A stretch of 64,000 nucleotides of DNA from Hepsetus odoe (Eukaryota > Chordata > Actinopteri > Characiformes > Hepsetidae), in the NCBI GenBank assembly GCA_017165825.1, contig CM029376.1, positions 25,871,206 through 25,935,205 of the forward strand. The letters run 5' to 3'. Positions 12,301 to 27,709 of the stretch are shown here, one piece after another (position 1 is the first letter of the stretch; every line of letters begins with the position of its first letter). The notes beneath the pieces are model-generated. The model worked only from the letters and a program-made list of their open reading frames with translations. It was not told the origin of the DNA and searched no databases. A program made the position numbers and the translations under genes.

Positions 12301-15300
12301 TAAGTTGTGCAACGCTGGTATTTTTAGACCGGTCGTGTTCACTTGGTTGCTGATGGAGTGATGAAACTGCATATTTAGGGAGATTCTGAATGACAGGTTT
12401 CCCAGGTGAGAGTGGAGCAACATCACGACAGAAACCGACAGGAACCTTTAGGAATGTCCGCAACTTTTAAAGCTCAAACGGAGCTCTTTTATTCAGAATC
12501 TTATTTAATTAATGTCCTAAACAAGAAATCCACCCTAAAAGAAAATGAGGGCCCATGAGCTGACACGAGATCAGTTTTAGGCATTCATAATTGTTTGAAT
12601 AATTTTATTTTTTAACATCTTTGTTTCAACACCGAGCTCAACTGAATATCTTCTAAGCCGGTGTCTGCAGCTCCATGTTGCCCTTATTGTTGGAGCATTA
12701 TAGCATTACACTAAAAACAACCTTATTGACCTGCTTTATAAAAAAAATAAAATAAAATAAAAGATCACTGGGAAGCTGGGATGTATATTTTGTGTTCCCT
12801 AGATTAAGCAGTCTAAAGCAAACAAAATATACATCTTTAAAAACGGGTTCTTTATGGTCATTTTTAGTAAGAGTACTGTTTTTAAGATTATTCTTTTAGT
12901 TGTGCAGGAATTCTGTTATAATACATCTTTATTTTTCTCTGGAAAAGTACAGTAAGATGTCATTTGGAGCCTAAATAGCCTTAAACTATAAAAGCAATAA
13001 CAAGCACCACTTGTTGACACAACAGTTTGCCACTCAGGCCAAGACACAACGTGTTTAGAGTCTAAATTATGTTTGTTTAGCTTAACGCTGGTGCTTTAAA
13101 GCTAGTTTTGCTAAGAAACACTAGAGTTCAATAGTCTCCCAGATAGCCCATAAAAAAGAAAAACTTTATCACTGATGTGTATCTCACAAAAACTTCTCGT
13201 AACCTTCTCGACCTACATGCAGCTCCTCATTAAGGCTTTACAGACGTGTGCAGTTTAGGGTCTTTAACTGAACACCATCCCCAGGGTGATACAGCTCCTC
13301 AGCCCAAATTTCCTCTCAGCCAGCAGTGAAGCTGCACGTTTGAGCGTTTCTATGGATGCTGAACTCGATCCGTTTATGTTGGGGTCTATTTTGCCTCAAC
13401 TCCCTGCATGTATCCCTCCAGGTCAAGTTAAGTAGGATTTCATTGTCAATTCAGCCATATACACAGTACATAGTGAAACGAAATGACGTTCCTCCAGGAC
13501 CCTGGTGCTACACATAGGACAACATAAGACAACAAGTGCAGACAACCAGGCATGGGTTTAGTTTTTATTCTCCGAACTAAAAAAAATAAATAAATATAAC
13601 AGCGTCTCAAGCATCAGGCAGCATCTTCACGTCTGTGAGGGAGCTTCAGACGTCTGGTTCCGTTCACCAGCGTTGTGAACGGTTCCGACTCAGTGATTTG
13701 AGAGTGAGTGGTTTCAAGCCAAACCATCACTGAGTGACTTTATTTAGGTCTTTACCGCTCGGTTGGGTATAGATTTAGAAAAATTGGAATTTTAATGGTG
13801 GAAACAATTCAATTCATTTCGATTCAATTTATTCTTATATAGCACCTTTTACAACACAGTTGCCCCAAGGCACTTTACATTGAAGGTCGATGATGGAGCA
13901 GGTTACAGTAATAGATGTTAAAGCCAGACGACTACGGAGGAGAGGAACCAAAAACTCCACTATGTGGAGAAAAAAAACCTCTGGGGGTCCAAGGTCAACC
14001 GGCTACCCAACCCCCTTGGGTCTACTAACAGTACAAAGTTAGTTTGGTTTTAAACTCCAGGATCAGTGAGGAGTCCCAAGTTGCTTCCAGGTACCGATGA
14101 GCTGCCAGGGTCCCTTGGTGCATCAGATGCATCACACAGACCAGATGGTAGCAAGGTTGGAGTGACCGTGAGTTTTGTTCCTCTTCTTGCTCTTCTGGGC
14201 CTTGTTTGCAGCACTTCAGGCTTATACTGCGTGTGTGAGCACAACCCTGCAAATGGATAGAAGGACCTTTGCACTCCAGCTTGGATGGAATAAGGAGGAA
14301 AAACCGCTCATGGCTGTGTTTGGCGGGGGAAAGTCCAAATGTGTCGGTTCTGTTTGAACTTTTATCATTTTCACTTTGCAGCCTTTCAGTCAAGATGTTC
14401 ACCACTTTCAATAGATATCCCCCCCTTTCACTCCAAATTTCTATCTTTCCTTTCTTTGTCCTGTTCTCAGCTTCTCTTTATAGTGCTCTTTTCCCTTCTC
14501 CACAATTTTTTTTTTGATATTTCAAAACACTGCAGTGCACCCCACAGAACTGACTAAACAGATTGGAAATGCAGATTAAGATGGAAGGACTGAAAGATAG
14601 GAGAAGGAAAGGAATAGGTCAAGTTTTTTTTCCCCAGTGAACATCAGAGGTGTGTTTGATCGACTCAAAGATGCAGAAAACTCCCTCATCCCTGCTGAGA
14701 GGAGTACCAGTGGACCTGTGATGTGGGGCCAAAAGTGTTGGGTAACTTGTGTGGACCTATGGTGTCCTAGATGTCCTCTAGTTGCTTTTGCCTGCAGATT
14801 TGATGATTGATGATTGTGTATGACCTCAGGTGCTGTCTTGATAGGAGAACACTCATGCGTGATATGTCATGTTTCAGGATTTTTTCTTTCAGTTTTTGCT
14901 CGTTTTAAATGAAATATGAAAACGAAGTCATGCTTTTTACATGAAGATGTTTCCCAGGATGCCTGTTTATGCAGAGTGAACGTCCTGTTGATTGGAAGTT
15001 TCTGGCTGGGCAGGTTGGGTCGGCTGCTAGAACGCTTAGGAAACTATGCTTTTTGGAATGACAATCCGACACTGTCCCGCCCACAGGCTAAGCGCAGGCC
15101 TCAGATCAGACTTTCATACATCTCGCCAAACTGGACGTCCTGCACACCACCGGGTTTCAGTTGGAAGTGTGAAACACTTAAATGGCATTGTGGTTCAGAG
15201 TGACTCTGCATCTTTGCGACTCCGGGTCGGTCATGCAGTGCGTGACTGCTCGAGTGCGTAATACCACACCATGTATGTGCCACACTGTTCTCATTTTAAA

Positions 15301-18300
15301 TATTTAAAAGCAGCTTTTTTGCCTTGTTTTAATTATCGTTTTGGCTTTTATTTTGCTTTATTTCATAAACTAATGCAACATAGTATTCAGCTGAAAACAA
15401 ATGAAATCCTATGAACAGGAGTTCTTGATCCTTCCATTTCGTCAGCCCCGTTTCTTTCTTTCCCTGATGGAGGGAATGTTTTGAATGAGTGAGACATGAG
15501 CGGCTCTTATTCACTTTGCATGAGGGTGGCTTTGAATTACACTAGTCAAATATTTCCAATAGTATCTGGTCATTGGTAGAGCAGCGGTGGCCTAATGTTT
15601 AGGGAGTCAGCCCCAGGACCTGAATCCCAGATCAGAAGGTTACCCTTGAGCAAGGTACCGCCTCCATCACTGCTCTCTGAGAGCTTTCAATAGCTGCCCC
15701 TGCTGCACGGTGTGTGTGGGTAAAAAGCAGAGGTTGAATATTATTGTGTTTCTCTGTGTGATGTGCCATGTTTCACAATGACACGAATAGTCACTTTCAC
15801 TTCACTCTCACTCTCTGTGTTCGGGAGAATTTTTAGATTCTGAATCCTCACTTTTCGGTTTTCAGAGCACCGGATTGATGAAGGGTAAACCGTGACAGCG
15901 ATGAGCTCTCGGTCATGTGATCATGGAGTTAATATAAAGTACACAGTAGTTGTCCGGCTCAGTCTGAGTTTTTGGGCGTGAGGCTGTTTAAGTAGGAATA
16001 AAATTACGCATTGTGTAAAGACCACAAGTGTGTTCTGCAAAGCCTTACAATACTTTATTTTCCCAGTGACACATCTGCACAGGTCTTAGAAGGTTTCCTG
16101 AGTTATAAAGCTCTCATCTCTGGTTGGCCATAAAAACGGAGAAGAGCGATGGAGCTTCAAGTGGGTTGGGTTTTTCTTTTCATTTTTCTGCTAATCTCAT
16201 GACCAGGACTTTTAAAGAATCTGTTGTTTTGCCATCCAAGAAGTGCTTAATGTATGTAATGAAGATGCACAGCCTAAACGAACACATCTGGCAAGCAGCA
16301 GTAGTATCGTTTGATTTTATTTGTTTTCTCAAAGAGAAATGATGGGAGCTCCACAGAGAACGATGGGAACGGTACGTGACTTGGCCGTTTGGGGCCAGTG
16401 GGGATGGAAGCGCCTATATAACAGAAAATGACCCCAGGGCCCCATCAAACAAATAGAACCACATTTTGTTTAAACATGACCACAATAATTTTGTTTTATG
16501 GCAGCAATTTAAGTCCTCCTTTTATGAATGATTACATAGTGTGGTTTACAAAAACCGTATCTCTTTACAGCAGTAAAACTACATCACTGTCACCCCTGTT
16601 TGTGTACTCGCTTATTATAATTGCTTTATATTCTTTGCATTTACAGCATTTAGCTGATGCTCTTCTCCAGAGCGACTTTCATTTCTTAACTACAGGGACA
16701 GTCCCCCTGGGGTGAAGGGTCTTGCTCAGGAATCCAATGGTGGTAGTGCTGGAGTTGGGATTCGAACCCGAGACCTTTTGGTTTGTAGACAAATATCCTA
16801 CTACTAGACCACCACCACACCACTTTATCAATGTAGGGACTTGCAGGGGTATCTAAATTGATGCTGTTCAGTTTTGATATCTTATGGCTTTTATTACACT
16901 AGACAACTAACTAATCGCTTATTACTCGCACTCCGTGAAGGAAAAGGATGTGACTAAAAGTAGGCCAGGTCCCGACCAATCCAAGACCTGTTTCTGATCC
17001 TGAATTCGGGAACATGACCTGCCCTGGAGCAGGCCGGAACTTGCGTTGCTTGATGGTGTAATAGCCCACTTAGATTTGATCCACAGTTGTGAGAAAATAC
17101 AGCATCAGACCAAACTAAGCACTAAGTGAAAGTGACCATTCTCGCCATTCACGGCGCAACACACCGTGAACCACAACGAAATTACACTTCTGCATTTTAC
17201 CCACACACGCGCACCGTGCAGCAGGGGGCAGCTATTGAAAGCACCCGAGGAGCAGTGACAGGGACGGTACCTTGCTCAAGGGTAGCTCAGGGCAACCTAC
17301 AGGGCCAACTCCCTAACTACTAGGCCACCGCTGCATCTTGAGACCCGCCAGAACAACAGACAGGGATGTGATTGGATGTGCTCTCCTCCTCAGTTCTGAA
17401 TCGTTTTGGTTTGAGACTCGTGTTTGTTGCAGGATTGTCAGTGTGCTCTGATGTTCAAATAAGATTTCTTATTTTTCTTGTTCCTGTCGCTGTAGCATTT
17501 TAAAATCCTTGCCATGTTCAGTTACTGTAGTGACATTTGCATTAGCAGGTTGGGGAAAAGCTCCCCATTTCAAAATGTTCAGTAATTATCCCAGTTTCAC
17601 TCACACCACTGAAAAGATGTGATTTCCCTTTCATGTTGACTTTGGCTTGATTTTTAACCCTTTTAATGGAATATTTCTACTAGAATGTTGAGTGAATCCA
17701 CACCTGACTGATCAGGACATGTTTGGAGTCTAAATTCAGCTTTATTTTAAATCTCTGTAAATACATCCCCACAACCCCTCCCAAACCACAAGCAGCTCTT
17801 TATTAAGGTGTGTATGTGGTTTAGGACAAATCGCAGACTACAGACAACAGCTGGAACTTGGCAAGCAGGCATAAGAAATGTTTTCAATGGTGGAGATCAC
17901 ATGAATATGGTTTAAGATTACAAGATAGCTTTCACTGAATGTTTGCTGTTAGAAGATCTTGAGGGATTGGCTTTAATGAACTGTTTTTTTTTTTTGTTTT
18001 TTTTTGTGGTTTTTTTATTTTATTTGATGGGTTCAAGATAAGAGTCCATTCCTACCAATGGTGTTTTAAGGTGTGGCCCGGCTGAACTGTGACCCCGGCA
18101 GATCCCAGGAGCCAGTAACTCCCTCGTCTTCTCACCGATACCTTACACACGCTGCCCTTTATCCAGCAACACAGGATCCGGCACTTCCACCTTAACGCAC
18201 ACACTGGCACCCTGGCAATGGGCTCCACCCAAACCTTCACTAAATACATTCCACCCAATTAGACTGACTGTCGTGTGTGTGTGTGTGTGTGTGTGGGTGT

Positions 18301-21300
18301 GGTGTTCTGCAAGTACACACTGATTGTGGTGTGTGCCTTGTGACCAGGCACACGTTCAGCAAAGAGAGTGTAGTAAAATGGTTAGGCGTAGAGCTTAAAG
18401 TAAACAGCTTCTCTACCCGGCAATAGTGGAGATAGGTGCAGGCATGGAAGCATATTAGTCTGGATATCCTGCTCCTGGTGTGGCACCCAAACAATCTGCT
18501 GAAAGTAATTTTTTTTTAAGTACAGGCAAAGGGTGAATGTGGTTTAGCTTCTTTACTCAGTAAAGTGGGGGGAAAGTATATTAAAGTTTAACTTTATATT
18601 AAAGTATTCCTTTGTAGGACATTTCTGCTGGAGGTGTTTCTGCAAAGCAATCTAAAGCTTGTGCCATTTAAATATATATATATATATATATATAATTCAA
18701 AGTCTATTAAAGCGTTCAGATTAACTACAGTTTTCTGCATTTTTGTGCATTTAGTCTGAACCGGATTTTGCGGAATGCGACGCAAAATTAAAACAATGCA
18801 GAATTCCCATCCTGCATTTTGACTAAAGGAAGGAGTCTGTTCTGAAAATTTTGGACGGGAAAGTACAGAGATTTTTATACATCGCTTTATGTTTGGGTTC
18901 AGGTGTAGGGAAAAGAAGTTGTCGGACAAATACTCTGAATATACTACTTGAGTGCTGTACTTTAACGAGCATCTTTAAAAAGAAGAAATGTTTGATTCTG
19001 TGTTTCTCTGGGTCACTAAGGAATTTGTGACATTAAAGCCTCAGTGTTTTCCCTTCTTTTGTGGTGTTCACACGACAGTCAGGAGGGCCTTTTCTCACCC
19101 GAGGTTTTTGCACAAACGTAGAGTGCATGCCTGCTTATGTGCATCCTGTCATCAAAGCCTAAGTAATAATTAATTATACTGAAATTAGCATTTTAAAAAT
19201 TTTTTTAAAAAAGCTGGCGATGCCACAGGCAGTGGGGCAACTCTCACCCAAATTCAACAACATCCTGCATTCATTCACATTAAAACATGCCGTTGAGAAA
19301 ACGGCCAGGTTGGGGTGTGAACCGCAAGACTGACCGAGCGAGAAAAACGAGCGTCATGAGTAAAGGCTGAAAGGCGAAAGGTGTTCCTAGAGGTTTAAAC
19401 ATGATTACATTTTCGAAAAAACCATCCACCTCTTATCTAAACTTCTAATCCTAATCTGGGTGGATTAACTACACATACGATGACTTGGCTTCTGATAATG
19501 CAGAATAGAAATGTATCTTCAGAGACCCCAGACTGTTCACATTGCTATGTTTTGCCAGCTGAATTGAATCAGAACATGTGGAGCATTTTGGGAGCTCTTG
19601 AAGATCACTGCTGTAGAAGTTCATGCATGCATTGCTACCTTCACTTTCAGTTGTTTGTTTTGTTTTTTTTTTCTTTTTTCAGGTATTGCCATTAAATCAT
19701 GCATTAATACCCAGCTAATAGCAAGATTGTTTCCGTCACTGTTACCCATGAAGGATTTAAAGTCCTCAATTCAAATGGAAGAGTGTGAAGATTCAGATTT
19801 CATTAGTGGCGGTGAATATAACCAGACGACCCAAATCCAGCTCTTTTATTTTCTCTCCAAACCCACCACTTAACCTACACATGTGTTTTGAGAGTTTATG
19901 AGGATGGTGATGATAAAATGGTGAATCTGGATGAATTAGTTCTCTAGTTTATTCATTTTGTTAATTAGTTTCTAACGAATTAAGTTTTAAGATTATTGGC
20001 CTCAACACCTTGCAGGCAGCCTTGGCAGTCTTCTCCAGACTAGGGGAACAATGTTTCAGGCAGCATCTTCTCCAGCATTTCATGTCTGTGTGGGAGATTC
20101 AGACGTCTGGTTCCTTTCACCTCCACTGTGAGCTGCTCTAATTTGGTTCGTTCTTCTAAACAGAACATTTCTTTAGGTTCTCTGCCACTTATACATGCAG
20201 GAATTCTCCGAGTTCCTTTTGAAGACTGGATGCATTCATGCACCGTTTATGCCTGGAGGTCAGTGGGTGTTCTGCCAATGATTATCTGAGCGTTGCATGA
20301 CGAGCCCTTGTTATTTCAGGTCACTTTAATGGAATGTGAGTTGTCGGTTCTAAACCTCATGTTGCATTTAGTTTGCTGCTACGAACTGCGGTGATTCGAG
20401 ATCATTTGGAAGGGTTTTCATCTTAGAAATGTTTGATGATCTTCAGCAGCTCGCCCATTGATAAGGACACACAGGACCCCTCACACTATCCCAACCCCAC
20501 CCCCACCAGCCTCATACTGATCCCACACACTGCCAGCCCTGTTCCTGCTGTACCAGCCTGCGCTTCATCTTCATCTCTCCGCTCGCGCTTTTGTTCCCCC
20601 TCTCTCTGTCTTTCTCTTTCAGTTTCCTCCAGCATTATTGCTTCAGAAAGATGCTTCATTGTCCAGGACGAGGAATCCTCCCAGTGTCCTTGTTGAGCTG
20701 ACCTCTTTCAGTTCTGAGACTCCCGTCCTCATTTGTACTCTTCACTGTTTGACCCACTTGTGCACACGCACACCTAGGCCACCTTCTTGGATTGTCTCAT
20801 GGTCTCCTCCTGATGCCCACATTGTAGTTACTTTTGTTTGTGGCCAGGGGTCAGCATGGGCACTCTGGCAGGTCTGTAGGCCTGGCTCTTCTGGCTCTTC
20901 TCTGTTCTGTCACAACCAGAAGAGCAAGTTCAGTTTTGTCCCTAGTCTTCGCTACCTAAGCATTTCAAGTGCCCGTTCACCAGTTGTCCTTTCTAAGTAG
21001 ACCAGCTTCCCGACCTGCCATGTTGGAGTTGTTCTGGTCCAGTCGTCTATCGCTCACTTCTTGGCTCACGTCCTTGTGATCAACCATTTTTCCTCCATCC
21101 AGCACATCCGTTTCAATAACTGGCTTTTTACTTGCTGTCTGATTATATCCCTGAATTTTATTTTTCACTCATTTACCTTTTTAACACAAAGCAATAGTTT
21201 ATGAATGAAAACACTTCTTTTAGGACTGTTTTCGAACAATGTGAATCTTTCTTCTTCTTTTTCTGCCACAGCAGCTCATCCGTTTCCATTCCTTCCGGTC

Positions 21301-24300
21301 CTCTGCATCTTCCACTTTTACACTGACCACCTGCTTGTCCTCTCTCTCCAGGTCCATAAACCTCCTTTGTTCGTCCTCTTGTCCTCTTTCCTGGCAGCTC
21401 CATCTTCAACATCCTCCTCCTGATATACCCCCAAATCTCCTCTGGACATGTCCAAACCAACACGGTCTTGCTTCTCTAACTTTGTCTCCAAATCGTCCAA
21501 CCTGAGCTGCCCCTCTAAAATACTCATTTCTAATCCTGTCCATCCTCGTCACACCCAACGAAAATCTCAGCATCTTTAACTCCACCTCCTGTCTTTTCAT
21601 TACCGTCTCCAACCCGTACAACATAGCTGGTCTCACTACTGTCCTGTAAACCTTCCCTACATTAAAGGGATGACTGTAGATTCTTGACTGTGTTCTAGGC
21701 TATGAGGGTGTGTGATGGATACAGCCCTAAATATCAACGTTGGCTCCTCTCAGCATGACGCACTCTGAGATAGAGCTGTTTGAATCCTGCTGTGGGTGCT
21801 TTTGCCCTCGTCTTCACTTTGTTTAGGAGTGGATGATGTCAGTTTTATTTTGTCACCGTGATGTTTCTCAGAAGGCTCCACTTCCCTCAACATTGCAGAG
21901 CAGAAACATCTGTGCTTTAACACTGCTGTCCTGCAAGAAGACCAGTCAACTGGCCTGACCTGCTTTATCCTTCCTTTCCACTTTCATCATCTAAATCCAG
22001 TGTTTAATTTTGCATTCGGAGAAAATGGACAGGGAAGTGAAACTGAGGATCAGTTCTAGGAAGGACAGTTTTGTGCTGAAAAATATTTGCATGTCATGCT
22101 GACAGGTGAGGGCTTGTATTTTTCCATATCTGCAATATTCATCCAATCTAATCTACATGATCAGGTTTTATTTTATTGAAGTTGTAGGGGATTATTTAAC
22201 CAGTGCAATCCTTACGAAATCATTCAGAACATTAGATGATGGGCTGGATCTTTTTCTGACTTTTTTGGCTTAAGAACTGACAAGGTTCAGGTTGGGTCAC
22301 ATGCAGTTCTCACGCTGTTTTCAGGTTCAAACCAAGATTTCAGATTAAAGCTCTGGGACAGGGCAGTGGCCCGGGCTGCTTCAGCACAGGACAGTGATGT
22401 AAGCTGGAGATATTTGCATGTCCTGCCCTTCGCACTTTGCCCAGCGTCAGCGTTTCCATACATACCTCTCTGCTCCAAACATGCCTGTGGGCTGAGGGCT
22501 CCCACAGTTCTCAGAACGAAAAATGGGAAAAACCTGCTGGACCTGCTCCTCTCCTGCTGGTTGACAGCTGCTGCTGCCACGAAGAAGGACAATAGAAGAG
22601 TTTACCTTTCTCTTCCTGCCCCCACCTTGTTCTCCTCCTTCAGTGTCTGTAATCAAACACCTCAGACCTGATGCAGCCTCTCGCACCTCTAGAGGCGGTC
22701 TGGCCCACCAGCTCGATGCTACCTCCATCTGAAAGCCATTGACCATGCAGTTCCCCACCAGACATCCAGACCTTTTCTTTTAATAAAGTGCACACGCTGG
22801 GAGAGCGTCTAAGGACCAGAAGTCATTTTGCTATGGAAGTCGGCGACGAGGCACATTTTGTATGGCAAGAGCATCAAAATGCAATTGAAGTCTCAGCTGA
22901 CTTTATGATAATGAGGTTTGGCGGCAACCAAAAAGAATGTAGAAATGCTCCAGAGATATCCTGAGCCCATGGCCGTCTAAACTTGTAGACGTTCGTTCTA
23001 AAGCATAGCGGAGGAGAAGCTGATCATCACTGTGGTAGGTTTTAGTGTAATTTATGACGTGTCCCTGTTTGAAACTCATGAACTCCCTGCAATCTTCTGC
23101 ATTTTCCCCTCAGTAAAATTTTATGTCACACCAAAAGTATCTCCTCCTTATCCGTATATAAACACGTTTATAAAGAACTGTAGTACAATTAATAGGTAGT
23201 GGAGTAGGAATTTCATTATTTCCGAGTCGATCCAAGTCCAAGTTCCCAGTCTCTCAGAGCGTCCTGTCTCTGCTCTCTTCATCTACGCCACAGAGCATCC
23301 AAAACGTTCGTGGGCAGTAAATGTTGATGCTCTCAGTGTGAACATACAGTTAGAGATGCTCTGCCTAAGAATGTAAATTGCAGGATCACACCAAACACAG
23401 TTTAAGCCCAGACAAAATCTCCAAAAAGAGGAACTTTTGTAGGAGTAGGAAAAAAAAGCTTCATCATGAAATGATCCAGCGGTGTCCTAGTGGTTCGGGC
23501 GTCAGCCACATGATCGGAGGATCGGGGGTTCGAACCCCTTCCCAATAGGTTGCCCTGAGGTACCCTTGAGCAAGGTGCCGTCCCCGTCTCGCTCCTCCTT
23601 GCGATGGGCTGACGACCTGTCCAGGGTGTGTCCCCTGTCCTTCACCCTGTGTGAGCTGGGATGGACTCCAGCACGACCCCGCTTGGGACAAGCGGCAGAA
23701 AATGACTGACTGATCATGAAATGTTTTCACATGCAAATGATATGGCTGGTATGTTTGTTTATTTATTTATTTTTAGGTAAGCAAATAAGTCCCGGGTCTT
23801 TGAAAATATATTTTCTGTATGGTGTTGATACTGAAATAATACAAGTTCCTGGAAGTTGCCAAAGCAGAATTCATTATTTTTGTGATGTCACAAAAACCAA
23901 ATCCTGTATACACACACACACACACCGGTCAGCCGACATCAGCTCAGCCCTGCTCGTTCAGGGACGAGGTCACCAATCAGAACAGAACTCATTTGCATGC
24001 GTCTTTCTTTGAAGGCAAAGTGACAAACAGCCTTTTTATTTCCAGGAAAGGTGTCATTCAATTGTAAACGTCAAGCCATACAAATGTCTTAAAGAGAAAA
24101 AGGAGGGGATTGAGCCTTTAAGAGCTCTGAAATGACAGCGCTGGTGTGCTCTTGAGTAGAATTTGTTTTGTGAAGAGCAGTTTACTCATTAGCTGTATTG
24201 GTTTCAGTCGATGTGAGAGCTGCGTGACATTGTGTGTGTGTGTGGTATGTACGCCATTAGATTAGATTAGATAACACTCCGCTCTGATATTGATCTGGCC

Positions 24301-25593
24301 CAGTGTGAATGGAAGACAGTAAAGGAAGGTGAAAAAGAAAAGGAGAGGAGGTCCATGTCCCATAACTGCTCGACTTGTGACAATTTTATGGCACGGAAGA
24401 ACTGGGAGCTGCAGTTGTGAGGTGAAACTAGCCTGTCCTGCTTATAGTGTGCGTGTGTGTTTTTGTTTTAACAAGAAAACCATTTACCACTGAATTGGTT
24501 TCGCAACTCATGGAATTTCCAGTGACTTTTATGGCCGCCCGTGTCACATGATCACGGGTAACGCCTGGCACTGCTGGAAAAATTCACATTGTTTTGGAAA
24601 TGTTTTGTTTTTTTTGTTTTTAAAGATGGGATTTTATGCAAAACTTCTACACTTGACACTTCTCTATGTAAACAATCATTGTGAAAGGTCTGCCATATCT
24701 TCTACTGGAGAACCACCCGCATGAGCGTCTCTCTTCCACCCCAGATCTCACACCTGATCAGCGTTTCAAGCATTCCTGAAGAAAGCTGTCAGGTGTCGGA
24801 TTGGGGTTGAATACCACAAATCTAGATCCTCACATTTGTCTGAAGTTTGTGGTGTAATCAAGGCGACTTGTATAAAAAAAAAAAAAAATACAAATGTGAA
24901 AAACATGGCACTTTTGTTTAAAAAGTATCTGTGGAGAATAAGAGCAAAGAGCCCCCCTTTCTGTAATCTGTTCTAGAATTAAGCAGCTCGATAACGTTTG
25001 AGAAAATGGCTTGATTTTGTTGTTCGATCTCTGAAAACTCGCTACTCTTTACTGTCACCCATTATTATTGACTGTGATCAAGCACTGTGACGGTTCAACC
25101 CTTAACCTACTTCCTGTTCTCTCTGAGTGCCCTCAGCACTGTAGGCCACATAGTTAGATTTGTTTTAATTGACTCCGTTTATTTGCCACAGATAAAGAAA
25201 GTACAGAATGTTCTTGATGAATATAAAAACCATAACTCCTTCACTCCGACCCATATCCTCCTCATGCTTTGGCCTGAGTGTCTGGCAACCAGCAGTTGTG
25301 TTGGGCCACTCGGTGCCTCCGAGCTCCTGCACACATTCCCCCGAACACACACGTTTTTAACATAAACTGACATACGGGTCAGGAATAAACGTTAAACTGT
25401 TAAAATAAATAAATAAGGTTTTACTTTTTTCTTAAACATGGCAATCTAAAAGTGGGTGATCCTTATCTTAAGGATCAATAGAAACACATGCAGTGAATGG
25501 TAATGGATTTGTCCAAGGATGGGACCCAGTGTACCCAGTGGTACAGACCTCTTCTTCAGGGGTCACGCTCTGCATGCAGACGTTTTCTCTGAA

Positions 25594-25645
<52 letters not shown>

Positions 25646-25646
25646 N

Positions 25647-25704
<58 letters not shown>

Positions 25705-27528
25705 TTAATATTTTAAGACCGGGAGGCATGATGGGGAAGTGATTCTCTGTGTGGAGTCCAGATGTTCTTCCTGTGTCTGTATGAGTGTCCTCCAGGATCT
25801 CCTGCTTACAACAGTCTAAAAAGTGAAGTCATTGCGAGGTCACAGCACACAGTGAACCACAACAAAATTGGACCTCTGCATTTAACCCATGCACTCAAAC
25901 ACTGTGCAGCAGGGGGCAGCTATGAAAGCGCCCGGGGAGCAGTGATGGGGACGGTACCTTGCTTAAGGGTACCTCAGGGCAACCTACTGGGGAGGGAATC
26001 GAACCCACATTTTTCCCATCCTGTGGCTCCCTAACCACTAGGCCACCGCTGCCCCCAAAACACTCCACGTAGATTACTGAAACTAAAGGTGGACTGGAGA
26101 TGCTAATTGCCTCTTGAGAGAGAGTGTGTGTGTGTGTGTGTGTGGGGTGATTGACTGGTGACCTGTCCAGGCTGTTTCTCCACCTTTAACCCTGTGAGTG
26201 CTGGGACAGGCTCCAGAACCCCCTCCACCCTGCTCAGGATAACCAGTTCAAATAAAGAAGGGAAACTAAGGCAGCTGCTGCTTCTACCTTTTAACGGTGA
26301 AGTAATTATAAAACTAATTAACTTATTTTCAGAAATGTGTAGGTTTACCGGAAACAGTTTGTTAGTTTGAAATAAGTTTGCAGAGTAAAAGTGAGAGGGT
26401 CCGTTTTTAACCTAAACTCAGCCCACAGCGTGTTGGGTTGGAAAAGAGCGAGATTAGCCTGTTTTCATTTTGTTCTAACATGTGAAGGAGCGACATGTGA
26501 AGGTTGGGACGCAAACAATAAAGCACCTGTAACTCCTTTTCCTTCCGGATAACGTTTTTTTCCCACTTTTTTGTTCGTGGTTTTATCCTCTATAAATGAT
26601 CCTAATTCACTTCTACACCATTTCCAACTCTTGATCCCTTACAGTTAAGCAGGCAGTTTTATAAGATTGAGGAGTAAATGAGCTCTGTTCTGGTGGACAT
26701 GTTCAGAGTTTATTGCATTACAAAAACAGTGAATCCTAAAGGGTTTTTCTTTCTGATAAAATGACTGTATGCACAGGAGAGCATTCTTTCACCTAATAAG
26801 TGAGATTTTTGTTTGTCCATGATGCATTTTAAAAGGTCTGTAAGTTCTTCTCGGATCAAGTCGGCCCATTTTGAAATGAAGATTTTAAACACTGCATACC
26901 CAAATATTAAACGTCTGGAAAAAAATATAACATGAAAGTTGTGTCTGGCCAGTATCACCGTTTCCAAGGGAGATTTCTCGAAACCTGCAGAACTTTGATT
27001 TATCGTATGGCCTAATGAAGGTGTATTTGTATCTTTCTGAATGTTACAGGTTTATTTTCTTGCTGCAGTGCCAGTCTGTCGTGTATTATGTGATGCTTTA
27101 TCGGATGGGGTTATTTTTATGCTGTGTGACGAGGGTGCTCTTTGTGCTTAGCTGATATAAAGTTGTTACTGTGCTGTATTATTTAATAAAGGTGGGGTTT
27201 GTAGTGTATCATGTGACGAAGGTGCTCTTTAGTGCTGTTTTAGTAGCTGTAGAATCCGTGTGCTGTAGTTTGTGATGACGTCTGGTCCCTGTGCTGGTTT
27301 AGAACCGCTCACTCAGTTTTACTGGGAATGCTCAGTGTGGATGGAGACAGTAACTATAACTACAGCTATGTTTGTTTCCACCTGCTTCACCCACGAGATT
27401 TGTCTTCACTGCTGCTTGAATGCTTTGTGCTTGCGTGTGTGTGCGTGTGTATGAGTGATTTTTTTTTTTTTTTTTTTTTCTTTTCCCATTGCAATAACCT
27501 CAGGTAAAGAAATGCACTGTGTTTGTGT

Positions 27529-27560
<32 letters not shown>

Positions 27561-27669
27561 GTATCCTTTGAAAATCTGCTGCAGTCACACTGTATGATTA
27601 TTCCATGATGAACAGGTTTATAGAAATATCACGTACAAAGACCATGCTCACACATGCTTTCTTTTACAC

Positions 27670-27709
<40 letters not shown>

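Noticed and set aside
14025..14557. Cluster of overlapping open frames on both strands
   Set aside because: All are short, mutually overlapping and without domain signature; the left part is repeat-derived.
20433..21000. Pro/Ser-rich open frames in fa2h intron 1
   Set aside because: Overlapping frames of pyrimidine-rich sequence with no conserved motif or splice sites that fit FA2H phases.
25493..25716. Cys-Val repeat frames
   Set aside because: Translation of (GT)n.
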